Shown piece by piece: positions 1 through 9,820 of a stretch of 36,412 bases of DNA. This DNA comes from Sulfuritalea sp. GTDB taxonomy: Bacteria; Pseudomonadota; Gammaproteobacteria; Burkholderiales; Burkholderiaceae_C. The stretch spans positions 1 through 36,412 of the forward strand of contig JAIPDD010000008.1 of NCBI GenBank assembly GCA_021737875.1, written 5' to 3'. How positions within the stretch are numbered: the stretch's first letter is position 1; each line of letters opens with the position of its first letter. Both the position numbers and the translations under genes were made by a program. The notes under the pieces were generated by a model. It was not told the DNA's origin. It searched no databases and saw only the letters and a program-made list of their open reading frames with translations.

Positions 1-63
1 AACGACGAACTCAAGGATCTCGAGGACCAATGGCTCAAAGTCAGCGCCTTGCTAGAGGCCTAA
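1..63 (+). CDS. C-terminal fragment of an upstream gene (possibly ABC-F/Uup-like), truncated at window start
   Basis: Frame 1 is open from base 1 to TAA at 61-63, reading ...NDELKDLEDQWLKVSALLEA*; the charged coiled-coil-like tail resembles ABC-F C-termini, but too little is present for a firm call. Confidence 0.4.
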   Translation, partial: NDELKDLEDQWLKVSALLEA

Positions 64-67
64 GGCC

Positions 68-313
<246 letters not shown>

Positions 314-469
314 AAATATCGGTGCATCACGCGAAGTTAAGGGGGAAATGCGTACTTTACGCGATCAAAACTGGAGTGAGATGAAAAAATTTTCAATCGC
401 TCTAAAGCAGTATTCACACGGGGTGCGCCTGAACTGCGGCTAGGATGCCATTCAAACAAGGAGACTCTC

Positions 470-1624
470 ATGCCTGTGATCACCACCATTGAAGACCTGC
501 GCATCTTGGCGCAAAAGCGGGTTCCCCGTATGTTTTACGACTACGCCGACTCTGGGAGCTGGACCGAGAGCACCTACCGCGCCAATGAATCTGATTTTCA
601 AGCCATCAAGCTGCGCCAGCGGGTTGCTGTCAACATGGAAAACCGAAGCACGGCCAGCACCATGGTGGGTCAAAAAGTGGCGATGCCCGTAGCCATTGCG
701 CCTACCGGCCTGACCGGTATGCAGCACGCGGACGGAGAAATCTTGGCTGCCCGCGCAGCCAAGGCCTTTGGTATTCCCTTTACCTTGTCGACCATGAGCA
801 TTTGCTCCATTGAAGAAGTGGCCCAGCACACTGGCAACCACCCCTTCTGGTTTCAGCTCTATGTGATGAAAGACCGGGCGTTTATCGAAGCGCTGATTGA
901 CCGCACCAAAGCAGCCAAGTGTTCCGCCCTGGTGTTAACGCTGGACCTGCAAATTTTGGGGCAGCGCCATAAGGATCTGAAAAACGGGCTGTCTGCACCG
1001 CCCAAACTAACCCTTGCCAACATGATCAATATCGCGTCTAAGCCGCGCTGGGCTTTGGGAATGTTGGGAACACCCCGCAGGCAGTTTGGCAACATCGTGG
1101 GCCACGTCAAAGGGGTCTCCAATATGGGATCTCTGAGCGAATGGACGGCTTCGCAGTTTGATCCCGCGCTCAACTGGGCCGATGTCGAATGGATTAAAAA
1201 GCGCTGGGGTGGAAAGCTGATTTTGAAAGGCATTCAAGACGTGGAAGACGCCCGTTTGGCGGTCAACAGCGGTGCCGATGCGCTGATTGTCAGCAACCAC
1301 GGCGGACGCCAACTGGACGGCGCCCAAAGCAGTATCAGCGCCCTGCCCACTATCGTCGATGCGGTTGGAAAGCAAATCGAGGTGCACATGGACGGAGGCA
1401 TCCGAAGTGGCCAAGATGTGTTAAAAGCCCGCGCTTTAGGTGCCCAAGGCACCTACATTGGCCGGGCTATGTTGTACGGTTTGGGTGCTATGGGCGAAGC
1501 GGGGGTGACCAAGGCCTTGGAGCTCATCCACAAGGAACTCGACCTGACGATGGCTTTTTGCGGACGCACCCAAATGGACACGGTCGATAAAAGCATCTTG
1601 TTGCCGGGCACGTTTCCGGTTTAA
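470..1624 (+). CDS. FMN-dependent alpha-hydroxy-acid oxidase/dehydrogenase (L-lactate dehydrogenase-like)
   Basis: SD-like AAGGAG upstream; family motifs 'DALIVSNHGGRQLDGA' and 'DGGIRSGQDVLKARALGAQGTYIGRAMLYGLGAMGEAGV'. Confidence 0.93.
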   Translation: MPVITTIEDLRILAQKRVPRMFYDYADSGSWTESTYRANESDFQAIKLRQRVAVNMENRSTASTMVGQKVAMPVAIAPTGLTGMQHADGEILAARAAKAFGIPFTLSTMSICSIEEVAQHTGNHPFWFQLYVMKDRAFIEALIDRTKAAKCSALVLTLDLQILGQRHKDLKNGLSAPPKLTLANMINIASKPRWALGMLGTPRRQFGNIVGHVKGVSNMGSLSEWTASQFDPALNWADVEWIKKRWGGKLILKGIQDVEDARLAVNSGADALIVSNHGGRQLDGAQSSISALPTIVDAVGKQIEVHMDGGIRSGQDVLKARALGAQGTYIGRAMLYGLGAMGEAGVTKALELIHKELDLTMAFCGRTQMDTVDKSILLPGTFPV

Positions 1625-1643
1625 GCTCCGCTAGACTGGGCGG

Positions 1644-2903
1644 GTGACTTCTCAGAGCCCTTTTTCGCCGCCGATTCGCCGGATTGCCCACCTCGACATG
1701 GATGCGTTTTACGCCTCCGTCGAGTTGTTGCGCTACCCGCAACTCAAAGGCCTGCCAGTGGTCATCGGTGGGGGACGCAGGCGCGAAGATGATGTGCTCA
1801 GACGATTGCGGCAGACCTACCCCAAGGCAGACTGGTCAGAAGATCGTTTGAATCAGATTCCGATTGATTTCTTTCCCCGCATCAAGGGCTACGAAGGCCG
1901 TGGCGTCATCACGACAGCAACCTACGCCGCCCGCCAATTCGGCGTTGGCTCAGCCATGGGCTTGATGAAAGCAGCCAAGCTCTGCCCCCAAGCGATTTTG
2001 TTGCCGGTGGATTTTGACCAGTACCGCCATTTCTCACGCCGGTTTAAAAGCATCATTACCGACATCGCTCCGGTGATGGAAAACCGAGGGGTTGATGAGG
2101 TATTTATTGACTTTACCGACGTTCCTGGCGGGCAGCGCGAAGGCGGTCGGGTCTTGGCGCGGCTGATCCAAAAAGCCATTTTTGACGACACCGGGCTGAC
2201 CTGCTCGGTGGGCGTGGCGCCCAACAAATTGCTGGCAAAAATGGCCAGTGAATTCAACAAGCCCAACGGAATTTCGGTGGTGACTGAAGAAGATCTAGAA
2301 ACCAAAATTTGGCCTTTGGCCTGCCGCAAAGTCAACGGCATCGGGCCCAAAGCCGATGAAAAACTCAAAAGCCATGGCATTGATACCATCGGCCAATTGG
2401 CCCAGCAGGAACTCGGCTGGTTGATCGACACCTTTGGCCAAAAAACGGGGGCCTGGCTGCACGATGCGTCTTGGGGGCGCGATACGCGGCCCTTAGAAAC
2501 GGCAAGTGAGCCCGTGAGCATGAGCCGAGAAACCACCTTTGAGCGGGATTTGCACGCGGTACGGGACCGCGCTGAGCTCGGCGAGGTATTTACCCGCTTG
2601 TGTGCCCAAGTGGCCGGCGATTTACAGCGCAAAGGCTATGTGGGAAAAACGATTGGCGTCAAACTACGCTTTGATGATTTTCAGATCGTGACCCGCGACC
2701 ACACGTTGAGCAACTACACCGCTGACGCCACAGCGATTCGACAGGCCGCTGGCCTGTGCCTCAAACGCGCCCCCTTGCAAAAACGCCTGCGTCTCTTGGG
2801 TGTCAGGGTTGGCGCGCTGCTCAGCGAAGATGCGGCTAAGCTACGCACCATTGAACCGGAGAACCCCTATGACAGCACTGCACAGCTTTTCCCTGACGAT
2901 TGA
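1644..2903 (+). CDS. dinB: Y-family DNA polymerase (DNA polymerase IV-like) with internal insertion, GTG start
   Basis: 'HLDMDAFYASVE', 'DEVFIDFTDV', 'SVGVAPNKLLAKMASEFNKPNG' and HhH region 'VNGIGPKADEKLKSHGI'; about 40 extra residues between 'VVIGGG' and 'RGVITTATYAAR'. Confidence 0.92.
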   Translation: MTSQSPFSPPIRRIAHLDMDAFYASVELLRYPQLKGLPVVIGGGRRREDDVLRRLRQTYPKADWSEDRLNQIPIDFFPRIKGYEGRGVITTATYAARQFGVGSAMGLMKAAKLCPQAILLPVDFDQYRHFSRRFKSIITDIAPVMENRGVDEVFIDFTDVPGGQREGGRVLARLIQKAIFDDTGLTCSVGVAPNKLLAKMASEFNKPNGISVVTEEDLETKIWPLACRKVNGIGPKADEKLKSHGIDTIGQLAQQELGWLIDTFGQKTGAWLHDASWGRDTRPLETASEPVSMSRETTFERDLHAVRDRAELGEVFTRLCAQVAGDLQRKGYVGKTIGVKLRFDDFQIVTRDHTLSNYTADATAIRQAAGLCLKRAPLQKRLRLLGVRVGALLSEDAAKLRTIEPENPYDSTAQLFPDD

Positions 2904-3711
2904 AAACCATGTCGCCCATCTGGTGCTCAACCAGCCCAAGGCGATGAACACCATGCATCCGCAGTTTTGGCGGGAACTCGATGGCGTTTTGACTGATTTA
3001 CACCGCAGTGGCGAGGCGCGCGCCTTGGTCATCAGCAGCACGGGGAAACACTTCAGTGCGGGAATGGCTTTGGAGACCTTTGGTGGCGCGATTCAAATGA
3101 ACGACGCAAGCCCTGAAGGTCGCGCTGCGGTGTTTGACACCCTCAGTGATATGCAAGCGACTTTCACCAAACTCGAAACCCTGCGCATCCCTGTGATCGT
3201 GGCGATACAGGGTGGCTGTATTGGTGGCGCGGTCGATATGGTGACGGCCTGTTGCATTCGCTACGCCTCAGCTGAGGCTTTCTTTTGCATTCAAGAAATC
3301 AATATCGGCATGGTTGCAGACGTGGGTACCTTGCAGCGCCTGCCCAAACTCATTCCCTTGGCCGTTGTCAAAGAGCTGGCTTATACGGGGCGGCGTTTAA
3401 CGGCGGACAAAGCCATGCACTACGGCTTGGTCAACGCGGTGTTTGAGTCGCCAGAGGCCACACTGCAAGCGGCAATGGAATGCGCCAAGGAGATTGCCAG
3501 CAAACCCCCGGTTGCGATCTGGGGGACCAAACAAGCCATTCACTATGCGCGCGACCATACAGTCGATGCGTCTTTGAAGCAAATGGGCTGGCTCCAAGCT
3601 GCCATTTGGAGTAACCGCCATGTGGGTGAAGCGGTAACGGCCATGAAAGAAAAACGCGCTGGGAATTTCCCTGCACTGAGCGATCTGTCCTCGTTCAGAG
3701 ATCTCGCTTAA
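2869..3711 (+). CDS. Enoyl-CoA hydratase/isomerase (crotonase) family protein
   Basis: Starts at ATG 2869 (MTALHSFSLTIENHVAHLVLNQP...), overlapping the dinB end; crotonase motifs 'STGKHFSAGMAL' and 'IQGGCIGGAVDMVTACCIRYAS'. The ORF-track start at 2800 is probably too early. Confidence 0.9.
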   Translation: MTALHSFSLTIENHVAHLVLNQPKAMNTMHPQFWRELDGVLTDLHRSGEARALVISSTGKHFSAGMALETFGGAIQMNDASPEGRAAVFDTLSDMQATFTKLETLRIPVIVAIQGGCIGGAVDMVTACCIRYASAEAFFCIQEINIGMVADVGTLQRLPKLIPLAVVKELAYTGRRLTADKAMHYGLVNAVFESPEATLQAAMECAKEIASKPPVAIWGTKQAIHYARDHTVDASLKQMGWLQAAIWSNRHVGEAVTAMKEKRAGNFPALSDLSSFRDLA

Positions 3712-3735
3712 GCCCTAGACACTTAGGCCCTAGAA

Positions 3736-4605
3736 CTACTGCCGCGCCATTCGGGTATTGCCGGGCAAAGCCTGCGGGTGGCTGGTGCGAAAGGGGTTGA
3801 TATCCAATCCACCACGCCTTGTGTAACGGGCATAGACGGTGAGTTTCAGGGGTTTGCAGCGGGTCCACATGTCCATAAAAATGCGCTCTACGCATTGCTC
3901 ATGGAACTCATGGTGGTTGCGAAAACTGACCAGGTATTGCAGCAAGCCTTCTTGGTCGATCGCCGCGCCGGTGTAGCTGATTTGAACGCTGCCCCAATCG
4001 GGTTGGCCCGTCACCAAGCAATTGCTTTTTAAAAGATGGCTCACCAGCACCTCGCTGACCGGGCCGTGGGCGCCGTCAGGGTCAGCGATGGTTCGCAGCA
4101 GATCTGGCGCAGGGGTATAGCGATTGCACTCAATATCCAGGCGGTCAAGGTTGAGGCCGTCGAGTTCATACACCGGTTCGCGGTCAAACATGTCAGGGCC
4201 GATCAGGCGCACACCCACCGACGATTGCACTGTTGCACCGCGCCAAACCGCCTCGTTCACATCGGCCTGCAAAAGCGCCAGCACCGCCTGCGCATCCGGA
4301 AACTGGGAGTTATTGAAGCTGTTGAGGTAAAGCTTGAACGATTTACTCTCAATGATGTTGGGGCTCTCACAGGGGATCGTGAAGTGCGCCAATGCCACTT
4401 GGGGCTTGCCGCGCAAATTAAGCCAGCTCAGCTCAAAGGCCGTCCACATATCGGCACCAAAAAATGGAGATGGCGCGCTGGCGTGAAGTCCAATTTCTTC
4501 CCGCTTGGCTGCACGGGCAATGGGGAACAACAAGGATGCGTCGTACCGGTCTGCATACGCAGACGCTTTGCCTAAGGGCGATTGCTCTGGCATATTCATT
4601 GCCAT
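3736..4605 (-). CDS. queF: NADPH-dependent 7-cyano-7-deazaguanine reductase
   Basis: QueF motifs '[45 protein letters not shown]' and '[10 protein letters not shown]'. Start overlaps yaaA stop (TAATG). Confidence 0.95.
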   Translation of the reverse strand: MAMNMPEQSPLGKASAYADRYDASLLFPIARAAKREEIGLHASAPSPFFGADMWTAFELSWLNLRGKPQVALAHFTIPCESPNIIESKSFKLYLNSFNNSQFPDAQAVLALLQADVNEAVWRGATVQSSVGVRLIGPDMFDREPVYELDGLNLDRLDIECNRYTPAPDLLRTIADPDGAHGPVSEVLVSHLLKSNCLVTGQPDWGSVQISYTGAAIDQEGLLQYLVSFRNHHEFHEQCVERIFMDMWTRCKPLKLTVYARYTRRGGLDINPFRTSHPQALPGNTRMARQ

Positions 4606-5384
4606 TACGTAGCCTCTTGCTTGCGGCGAAACACCAAGCGCTCCGGTGTTGACTCACGGGCCGCCCAAGCATAGCCATCAGCATCAAAGGCCCGTAATTG
4701 GTCTGGCGTTTGAACCCGGTGGTCGATGGCAAATCGCGCCATCATGCCGCGGGCCCGCTTGGCTGAAAAACTCACGATTTTGTAGGTGCCGCTTTTGTAT
4801 TCTTGGAACACGCATTCGACCACCCGCGCCTTGAGCGTTTTGGTCTGAACCGACTTGAAATACTCTTGAGACGCCAAGTTCACCACCACAGGCGAAACAT
4901 CGGCGCGCAAGCGGCTGTTGAGGTACTCCGAAATTTGACCGCCCCAAAATTGGTAGAGGTCTTTTCCATTGGCCGTTGGCAGCGTGGTTCCCATTTCGAG
5001 TCGGTAGGCTTGCATTAAATCGAGGGGCCGGAGAACTCCGTACAGGCCACTCAAAATACACAGATGGTCTTGGGCCCAGGCCAAGGAATCCGCATCCAAG
5101 TCACGCGCATGCAAACCGTCATACACATCGCCGTTAAAAGCCAACAGGGCTTGGCGGGCGTTTTTTGGCGTTGCACGGCTCGACCAGGCTTGGTAACGCG
5201 CCACATTCAGACCCGCCAGCGCATCGCTCAAATCCATGAGTTTGGAAATCTGCGGCGGTGAATAGCCCCGAAGCACATCGATTAAGGCCTTCGACTGTTT
5301 GACGAACAAAGGCGCGGTGTGTCCTTGGTCGCTCAAAGGCGTTTCGTAATCTAAGGATTTAGCAGGAGAAAGAACAAAAAGCAT
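4605..5384 (-). CDS. yaaA: Peroxide stress protein YaaA (DUF328/UPF0246)
   Basis: '[16 protein letters not shown]', 'FNGDVYDGL', '[23 protein letters not shown]', '[11 protein letters not shown]', '[13 protein letters not shown]' match the family. Confidence 0.95.
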   Translation of the reverse strand: MLFVLSPAKSLDYETPLSDQGHTAPLFVKQSKALIDVLRGYSPPQISKLMDLSDALAGLNVARYQAWSSRATPKNARQALLAFNGDVYDGLHARDLDADSLAWAQDHLCILSGLYGVLRPLDLMQAYRLEMGTTLPTANGKDLYQFWGGQISEYLNSRLRADVSPVVVNLASQEYFKSVQTKTLKARVVECVFQEYKSGTYKIVSFSAKRARGMMARFAIDHRVQTPDQLRAFDADGYAWAARESTPERLVFRRKQEAT

Positions 5385-5416
5385 AGAGACTCAAAAGGAG
5401 ATAAAAATAATGCGGC

Positions 5417-5770
5417 TCATGTATTTGCGCCATACTTGTGATTGAAATCTACATCGCTCATAACCAGCAATAAAACCGCTTCAATCCAGCCGACCAAGGT
5501 CGGAATGAATGTCCAGCAAAAAAGCAGATAAATAAGCCCCCATCCCCACCGACCCAAATAAAACTTATGGATGCCGATGCCGCCCAAAAAGAGCGCAAAT
5601 AAGGCAGCCGCTAAACGACTTTTTCCATTCGGGGCCAAAGAACCCAAGGCGTTGGGCGCTGCCATTTGACGTACGCCGCATTTGGGGCAAATTTCAGCCT
5701 TTGCTTTGATGACAGAGCCGCAATCCGCACAAAATTTCTCATCAACCGCTTTTGAAATGAATTCAGTCAT
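5417..5770 (-). CDS. TM2 domain protein with N-terminal zinc-ribbon
   Basis: 'CADCGSVIKAKAEICPKCGVR' zinc ribbon followed by 'KSRLAAALFALFLGGIGIHKFYLGRWGWGLIYLLFCWTFIPTLVGWIEAVLLL' TM2 domain. Confidence 0.88.
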   Translation of the reverse strand: MTEFISKAVDEKFCADCGSVIKAKAEICPKCGVRQMAAPNALGSLAPNGKSRLAAALFALFLGGIGIHKFYLGRWGWGLIYLLFCWTFIPTLVGWIEAVLLLVMSDVDFNHKYGANT

Positions 5771-5936
5771 ACCTCACCTTAATCGAATCGACGACCGACC
5801 CAATGGATACCAAGCCGAGACACGACTGTACACGCCTCTGATTCGCCTTGGATTGCCAAGTTAAAATACAAACCAATCGCTTTCATCTCCCAACGGCCGC
5901 AACATGCGTGCCGTTTTTACTTGGCACACCACCCCA

Positions 5937-8900
5937 ATGCGTACTCTCCCCCACAAAGTTGAACAACCTGGCTTGGACAGCCTGTCCAAATCGTTTGAGC
6001 CTGCTGCGCTTGAAGCCCATTGGGGGCCTGAATGGGAAAAACGGGGTTACGGCATCGCGGGGTTCAGAGGCACGCAAGCGCCCAAAGAAAGTGCGCCCAA
6101 CTTTGCCATTCAACTCCCGCCGCCCAACGTCACCGGCACCTTGCACATGGGCCATGCCTTCAACCAAACCATCATGGACAGCCTGACCCGCTACCACCGT
6201 ATGGCTGGATTCAATACCGCGTGGATTCCCGGTACCGACCATGCCGGCATTGCCACCCAAATCGTGGTGGAGCGCCAATTGCAAGGCCAAGGCATCAGCC
6301 GCCACGACATGGGAGCAACGCCTTTTGAGGCGCGCAAGAATTTTGTGAACAAGGTTTGGGAATGGAAGGAGCAGTCGGGCAACACCATCACCACCCAAAT
6401 GCGCCGTATGGGCGACAGCGTGGACTGGAGTCGTGAATATTTCACGATGGACCCCAAATTGTCCAAGACCGTGACCGAAACCTTTGTGCAGCTCTACGAG
6501 CAAGGCCTCATTTACCGCGGCAAGCGCTTGGTGAATTGGGACCCGGTGTTGCAAAGCGCCGTCAGCGATTTAGAAGTAGAGAGTACCGAGTCCGAAGGCA
6601 AGATGCACTACATCTTGTACCCTTTCGCCCAAGGCGAGCAGTTGGTTGATGGCGTCAAGCAAAAAGGCATGACGATTGCCACCACACGGCCCGAGACCAT
6701 GATGGCCGATGGCGCGCTGGCGGTTCATCCTGAAGACGAACGCTACAAGCACCTGGTCGGCCAAATGGTGGACCTGCCCCTTTGCAACCGCCAAATCCCC
6801 ATCATCGCCGATGACTTCGTTGACCGTGCCTTTGGCTCGGGCTGCGTCAAGATCACGGGCGCGCACGATTTCAACGACTACGCCTGCGCCCAGCGTCACG
6901 GCTTGCCCTTGATCACCATCTTCACCCTAGACGCCAAGGTCAATGAAAACGGTCCCGCCGTTTACCAAGGCCTGGACCGCTTTGCCGCCCGCAAAGCCGT
7001 CAACCGCGACCTCGAAGCCCGGAGTTTGATGCTGGAGATCAAACCCCACAAAATGATGCTCCCCATCTGCGCCCGCACCGGCCAAGTGGTGGAGCCTATG
7101 CTGACCGACCAGTGGTTTATTGCCATGAACCAAGTCAGCGCGCAAGACCCCAGTGGCAAAAGCATCGCCCAAAAAGCCATTGATGCCGTGGCCTCTGGAG
7201 AGGTGACTTTTGTTCCTGAAAACTGGGTCAACACCTACAACCAGTGGATGAACAACATCCAAGACTGGTGCATCAGCCGACAACTCTGGTGGGGCCACCA
7301 AATCCCCGCGTGGTACGACGAAGAAGGCAATGTCATCGTCGCTCGCAATGAAGCCGATGCCCAAGCCCAGGCGCCAGGAAAAAAACTGCGGCGCGACGAA
7401 GACGTGCTTGATACCTGGTACTCCAGCGCACTCGTGCCGTTTTCAACCACGGGTTGGAGCAACGCTGCCAGCGGGCATGCCGCGACCGGTAGCAGCGATT
7501 TGGCGAGCGTAGCGAGTATGAGCAAAACCGGTTCCGGCATGCCCGCTGGTGGCCCCCAAAGCGACTACAACCTTTACTTACCCAGTAGCGTCCTCGTCAC
7601 TGGCTACGACATCATCTTCTTCTGGGTTGCCCGAATGATCATGATGACCACGCACTTTACCGGCCGCGTTCCCTTCAAGCATGTCTACATCCACGGCTTG
7701 GTGCGTGACGCGCAAGGCAAAAAAATGAGCAAATCCGAGGGCAATGTATTGGACCCCGTTGATTTGATTGATGGCATTGCCTTGGAGCCTTTGCTTGAGA
7801 AACGCTCACAAGGTTTGCGCAAACCCGAAACCGCCCCGCAAGTCCAAAAGAATACCCAAAAAGAATTCCCAGAAGGCATTCCCGCCTATGGCGCCGACGC
7901 CCTGCGTTTTACCTTTGCTGCACTCGCGTCATTAGGTCGCAGCATCAACTTTGACAGCAAACGCTGCGAGGGCTACCGCAACTTTTGCAACAAACTCTGG
8001 AACGCCACCCGCTTTGTGCTGATGAACTGCGAAGGCCAAGACTGTGGCTTGAAAGAGCACACCAAGGCAGAGTGCGTTGTGGGCGGACCGGCCCACGGCT
8101 ATCTCGATTTCAGCCAGTCCGACCGTTGGATTGCATCGCGACTACAGCGCGTGGAAGCCGAAGTTGCCAAAGGCTTTGCGGAATACCGTTTGGACAACGT
8201 TGCCAATACGATTTATGAATTTGTGTGGAATGAATTTTGTGACTGGTACCTTGAAATCGCCAAAGTCCAAATCAACAGCGGAACGCCAGAGCAGCAACGC
8301 GCCACCCGCAGAACCTTGATCCGAACACTGGAAACTATTTTGCGTTTAGCGCACCCGGTCATCCCATTTATCACCGAAGAGTTATGGCAAAAGGTCGCCC
8401 CTGTGGCTGGGCGTGCAGGCCCATCCGTCAGCATTGCGGCCTACCCCGTGAGCCAACCCGAGCGCATCGATGAAGTCGCAGAAGCCCATGTTGCCCGGCT
8501 CAAACAACTGGTTGACGCATGCCGAAACCTGCGTGGGGAAATGAACGTTTCGCCAGCGACCCGTTTGCCTTTGTTTGTCTTGACCCAAAGCAGCGCTGAA
8601 ACCGCGTTTTGGAAATCAACGGCGCCCGTTTTACAAGCCTTGGCCAAACTCAATGAGGTGCGCTTGTTTGAAGACGAAGCGGCGTGGTCAGAGGCGGCCC
8701 AGGCCGCACCGGTTGCGGTGCTTGGCGATGCCCGCATTTGTCTGCACATGGAAATTGACCTGGCGGCCGAGAAAATTCGCTTGGGTAAAGAAGTCGTGCG
8801 CCTTGAAGGTGAGATTGCCAAGGCCCATGGAAAACTATCGAACGAGGCCTTTGTTGCCAAAGCCCCTCCTGCAGTGATTGACCAAGAGCGCAAGCGCATG

Positions 8901-8957
8901 GCTGATTTTGCAGAGACGGTGACGAAATTGCAGGAGCAGTTAAAGCGACTGGGTTAA
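5937..8957 (+). CDS. valS: Valyl-tRNA synthetase (carries an in-frame palindromic insertion)
   Basis: '[21 protein letters not shown]' (HIGH-type), '[10 protein letters not shown]', '[19 protein letters not shown]' (KMSKS), C-terminal coiled coil. ATG at 5937 or 5904. Confidence 0.96.
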   Translation: MRTLPHKVEQPGLDSLSKSFEPAALEAHWGPEWEKRGYGIAGFRGTQAPKESAPNFAIQLPPPNVTGTLHMGHAFNQTIMDSLTRYHRMAGFNTAWIPGTDHAGIATQIVVERQLQGQGISRHDMGATPFEARKNFVNKVWEWKEQSGNTITTQMRRMGDSVDWSREYFTMDPKLSKTVTETFVQLYEQGLIYRGKRLVNWDPVLQSAVSDLEVESTESEGKMHYILYPFAQGEQLVDGVKQKGMTIATTRPETMMADGALAVHPEDERYKHLVGQMVDLPLCNRQIPIIADDFVDRAFGSGCVKITGAHDFNDYACAQRHGLPLITIFTLDAKVNENGPAVYQGLDRFAARKAVNRDLEARSLMLEIKPHKMMLPICARTGQVVEPMLTDQWFIAMNQVSAQDPSGKSIAQKAIDAVASGEVTFVPENWVNTYNQWMNNIQDWCISRQLWWGHQIPAWYDEEGNVIVARNEADAQAQAPGKKLRRDEDVLDTWYSSALVPFSTTGWSNAASGHAATGSSDLASVASMSKTGSGMPAGGPQSDYNLYLPSSVLVTGYDIIFFWVARMIMMTTHFTGRVPFKHVYIHGLVRDAQGKKMSKSEGNVLDPVDLIDGIALEPLLEKRSQGLRKPETAPQVQKNTQKEFPEGIPAYGADALRFTFAALASLGRSINFDSKRCEGYRNFCNKLWNATRFVLMNCEGQDCGLKEHTKAECVVGGPAHGYLDFSQSDRWIASRLQRVEAEVAKGFAEYRLDNVANTIYEFVWNEFCDWYLEIAKVQINSGTPEQQRATRRTLIRTLETILRLAHPVIPFITEELWQKVAPVAGRAGPSVSIAAYPVSQPERIDEVAEAHVARLKQLVDACRNLRGEMNVSPATRLPLFVLTQSSAETAFWKSTAPVLQALAKLNEVRLFEDEAAWSEAAQAAPVAVLGDARICLHMEIDLAAEKIRLGKEVVRLEGEIAKAHGKLSNEAFVAKAPPAVIDQERKRMADFAETVTKLQEQLKRLG
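7468..7549. repeat. In-frame palindromic element inside valS (23-nt arms, 36-nt loop)
   Basis: Left arm CCAGCGGGCATGCCGCGACCGGT (7468-7490); right arm ACCGGTTCCGGCATGCCCGCTGG (7527-7549); 21 of 23 arm positions complementary. Confidence 0.85.
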
Positions 8958-8986
8958 GGGCTAAGGGTTTAAGGGGTTAAGGCTTT
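8951..8986. repeat. Degenerate tandem GGGTTAAG-like repeat between convergent valS and tusA-like genes
   Basis: GGGTTAAGGGCTAAGGGTTTAAGGGGTTAAGGCTTT: about four to five imperfect 7-8 nt units. Confidence 0.6.
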
Positions 8987-9224
8987 AGCGCCGGCGCATC
9001 ACATGGCTGTGCTCTGCGCCCTGGGTGTGTTGCTCCAGCAAGGTATTGCCAGTTTGCTTGGCAAAGGCTTGGAAATCGCGAATGGAGCCCACGTCGGTAG
9101 AGACCACCTTGAGCACTTGACCGCTGGCCATTTCTGAGAGGGCTTTTTTCGCCTTCAAAATCGGAAGCGGGCAATTCAAGCCACGGGTGTCAATTTCTTT
9201 GTCAATGGTGAATTCAGGTTGCAT
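8985..9224 (-). CDS. TusA-like sulfurtransferase family protein
   Basis: 79 aa with 'DTRGLNCPLPILKAKKALSEMASGQVLKVVSTD' (CPxP motif of the TusA/SirA fold). Confidence 0.9.
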   Translation of the reverse strand: MQPEFTIDKEIDTRGLNCPLPILKAKKALSEMASGQVLKVVSTDVGSIRDFQAFAKQTGNTLLEQHTQGAEHSHVMRRR

Positions 9225-9248
9225 GGTTTGCGGTGGTTGAGGGTTTCT

Positions 9249-9803
9249 TCAATCGTTGGTTTCTGGCGCTGGTTCTTGCGGTTTCGGCCATTCCATAAAT
9301 TCAGGCTTTAGACCCTTTGACGTGAGCCAATCCGCCAAGGCATAGCCAGTGCCAGACGGCCAGCATTTCAAGTTTTCTGGGGCCACCATGCGGTAATCGA
9401 CCAACTCCGGCGAAAGTCGAACCTCTCCGTGGCACACCGCATGAAACGCGATGATGACTTGGTTCATTCTTTGAAAGTCATACACGCCGATCAAGTTGAG
9501 CGCATCGGTAGTCAAGTTGGTTTCTTCTGCAATTTCGCGTTGTATGCCTTCTTGCGCAGTTTCACCGGCTTCCATAAAGCCGGTAATCAAGGCGTACATT
9601 TTTCCCGGCCACGCGGCGTTACGCGCTAACAAAATGTTCCCATCGACTTCCACCACCGCGGCCAAGACCGGTGTCGGGTTGTTCCAGTGGGTGTAATTGC
9701 ACGACGGGCAGCGCAAGCGCGACTTGTCCCCGCCGTCTTCGGCCTGGCTGATCCAAGCCAAAGGAGCGGCACATTGGGGACAAAATTTAAATGCATGGGT
9801 CAT
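9249..9803 (-). CDS. NUDIX hydrolase with N-terminal zinc ribbon
   Basis: From ATG at 9803: 'MTHAFKFCPQCAAPL...RCPSCNYTHWNNPTPV', NUDIX box 'GFMEAGETAQEGIQREIAEETNL'. Confidence 0.9.
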   Translation of the reverse strand: MTHAFKFCPQCAAPLAWISQAEDGGDKSRLRCPSCNYTHWNNPTPVLAAVVEVDGNILLARNAAWPGKMYALITGFMEAGETAQEGIQREIAEETNLTTDALNLIGVYDFQRMNQVIIAFHAVCHGEVRLSPELVDYRMVAPENLKCWPSGTGYALADWLTSKGLKPEFMEWPKPQEPAPETND

Positions 9804-9820
9804 CGCTTCGTCTCTGGGCT

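Noticed and set aside
1922-2632. 236-aa minus-strand ORF inside dinB
   Set aside because: Serine-rich antisense translation of a conserved polymerase gene; spurious.
3712-3735. Repeated GCCCTAGA in the crotonase/queF convergent gap
   Set aside because: Only two short copies in a 24-bp spacer; likely chance.
5883-6554. 223-aa minus-strand ORF opposite valS 5' end
   Set aside because: Antisense to conserved ValS N-terminus; His/Ala/Gly-rich shadow reading frame.
7780-7880. Second extra segment in ValS after KMSKS ([36 protein letters not shown])
   Set aside because: This resembles the normal lineage-specific ValS segment of Burkholderiales as I recall it, and is not palindromic; not considered novel.
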